A stretch of DNA of 7,118 nucleotides, taken from NCBI GenBank assembly GCA_947474445.1, contig CANJJY010000239.1, positions 1-7,118 of the forward strand, written 5' to 3'. Below the pieces are notes generated by a model. That model was given only the letters and a program-made list of their open reading frames with translations, was not told where the DNA came from and searched no databases. Below, one piece after another: positions 6,734-7,118 of the stretch. The stretch's first letter is position 1. Each line of letters begins with the position of its first letter. The position numbers and the translations under genes were made by a program. Source of the stretch: Oligoflexaceae bacterium. Its GTDB lineage: Bacteria; Bdellovibrionota_B; Oligoflexia; Oligoflexales; Oligoflexaceae.

Positions 6734-7118
6734 ATGAGCAAGAGCCAGAAGGAAAAGAGCAACGAGTCGAACGGCACGCCGAACTACATCATGGCGAGCG
6801 TACTCTTTGCGGTCATCGTCTTCGCCCTTGAAGGCCTCAAGGAAAGCATAGGATTTAGCGCTGAACACCAAGGGTTCAGGGTCATCAATCTCGCTTTTAT
6901 CGCCTTGGGTCTCGCTCTTTGCTTTTTCTGGCGACGTTTTCAAGATGGAGCGCTCAAGCAGCTTACCGCTTTGACCTTTACTCTCGGACTTTGGTTTTTT
7001 CTCCTGCTGATGGTGCTCGGCCCTCTCCTTTTTCAAGGCGACGAAGGCAAGATTATCTTCATTCATCAATTCGGCTATATCGCGCTCTTTCTCAGCAGCG
7101 TGGGTCTACTCGCTAACG
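6734..7118 (+). CDS. Membrane protein of unknown function (3' end outside window)
   Basis: From ATG 6734 the frame stays open to the right edge, giving at least 128 residues. The start is well supported: AGGAG (6723-6727) lies 6 nt upstream. The first 16 residues are hydrophilic and rich in Lys, Ser, Asn and Glu. Four hydrophobic segments follow, at about 17-33, 49-66, 78-100 and 113-127 (the last possibly cut). A basic loop, WRRFQDGALKQ, lies between the second and third. I recognise no family, and no catalytic motif is visible. A long open frame on the opposite strand (6707-7069) is highly charged and low in complexity, as expected for the antisense of hydrophobic codons. The gene is divergent from the response regulator, so shared control is possible but unproven. 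Confidence 0.75.
   Translation, partial: MSKSQKEKSNESNGTPNYIMASVLFAVIVFALEGLKESIGFSAEHQGFRVINLAFIALGLALCFFWRRFQDGALKQLTALTFTLGLWFFLLLMVLGPLLFQGDEGKIIFIHQFGYIALFLSSVGLLAN

Noticed and set aside
6707..7069. Minus-strand open frame with Lys/Glu/Ser-rich product
   Set aside because: Antisense of the hydrophobic plus-strand gene at 6734, which has the better ribosome binding site and a sensible membrane topology.
1..7118. CRISPR arrays, tRNA or rRNA genes, insertion sequences, toxin-antitoxin or phage-defence genes
   Set aside because: I saw no regularly spaced repeats, no RNA gene signatures and no transposase or defence motifs anywhere in the window.

Overview
The window carries a rod-shape (elongasome) gene cluster, mreB-mreC-mreD-mrdA-rodA, followed on the same strand by a SAICAR synthase gene. 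After that comes a convergent single-domain response regulator, then a divergently oriented membrane-protein gene cut by the right edge. The sequence is moderately GC-rich (estimated by eye), densely packed and has good Shine-Dalgarno sites, so it is a Gram-negative-type bacterial chromosome. The style of the MreC, PBP2 and SAICAR synthase proteins suggests a Bdellovibrionota/Oligoflexia or deltaproteobacterium-like organism. That placement is tentative, because no marker gene fixes it.

Layout. 2-373: C-terminal third of MreB. 374-524: the only sizeable gap in the cluster, with a hairpin and a possible 15-codon leader ORF ahead of mreC. 525-1412: mreC. 1416-1985: mreD, 3 nt after mreC. 1982-3931: mrdA (PBP2), overlapping mreD by an ATGA junction. 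3906 (or 3945)-5051: rodA. 5075-6070: SAICAR synthase (purC, long form), 23 nt after rodA. 6067-6456 (minus): CheY-like receiver protein, whose stop codon overlaps that of purC. 6457-6733: divergent intergenic region with a perfect 8-bp inverted repeat. 6734-7118: start of a membrane protein of unknown function.

How the genes work together. MreB filaments on the inner face of the membrane, the MreC/MreD scaffold, the RodA glycosyltransferase and the PBP2 transpeptidase form the machine that inserts peptidoglycan along the side wall. Tight spacing from mreC through rodA implies one transcript with translational coupling. The SAICAR synthase is probably co-transcribed but belongs to purine synthesis. 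The response regulator and the last gene look like separate transcription units.

Most of the window is conserved housekeeping sequence, and I see no undescribed multi-gene system. The best second looks are the mreB-mreC junction (hairpin over a Shine-Dalgarno plus a leader ORF), a likely Cys3His zinc site in PBP2, a receiver domain lacking its aromatic switch residue, and the inverted repeat before the last gene.
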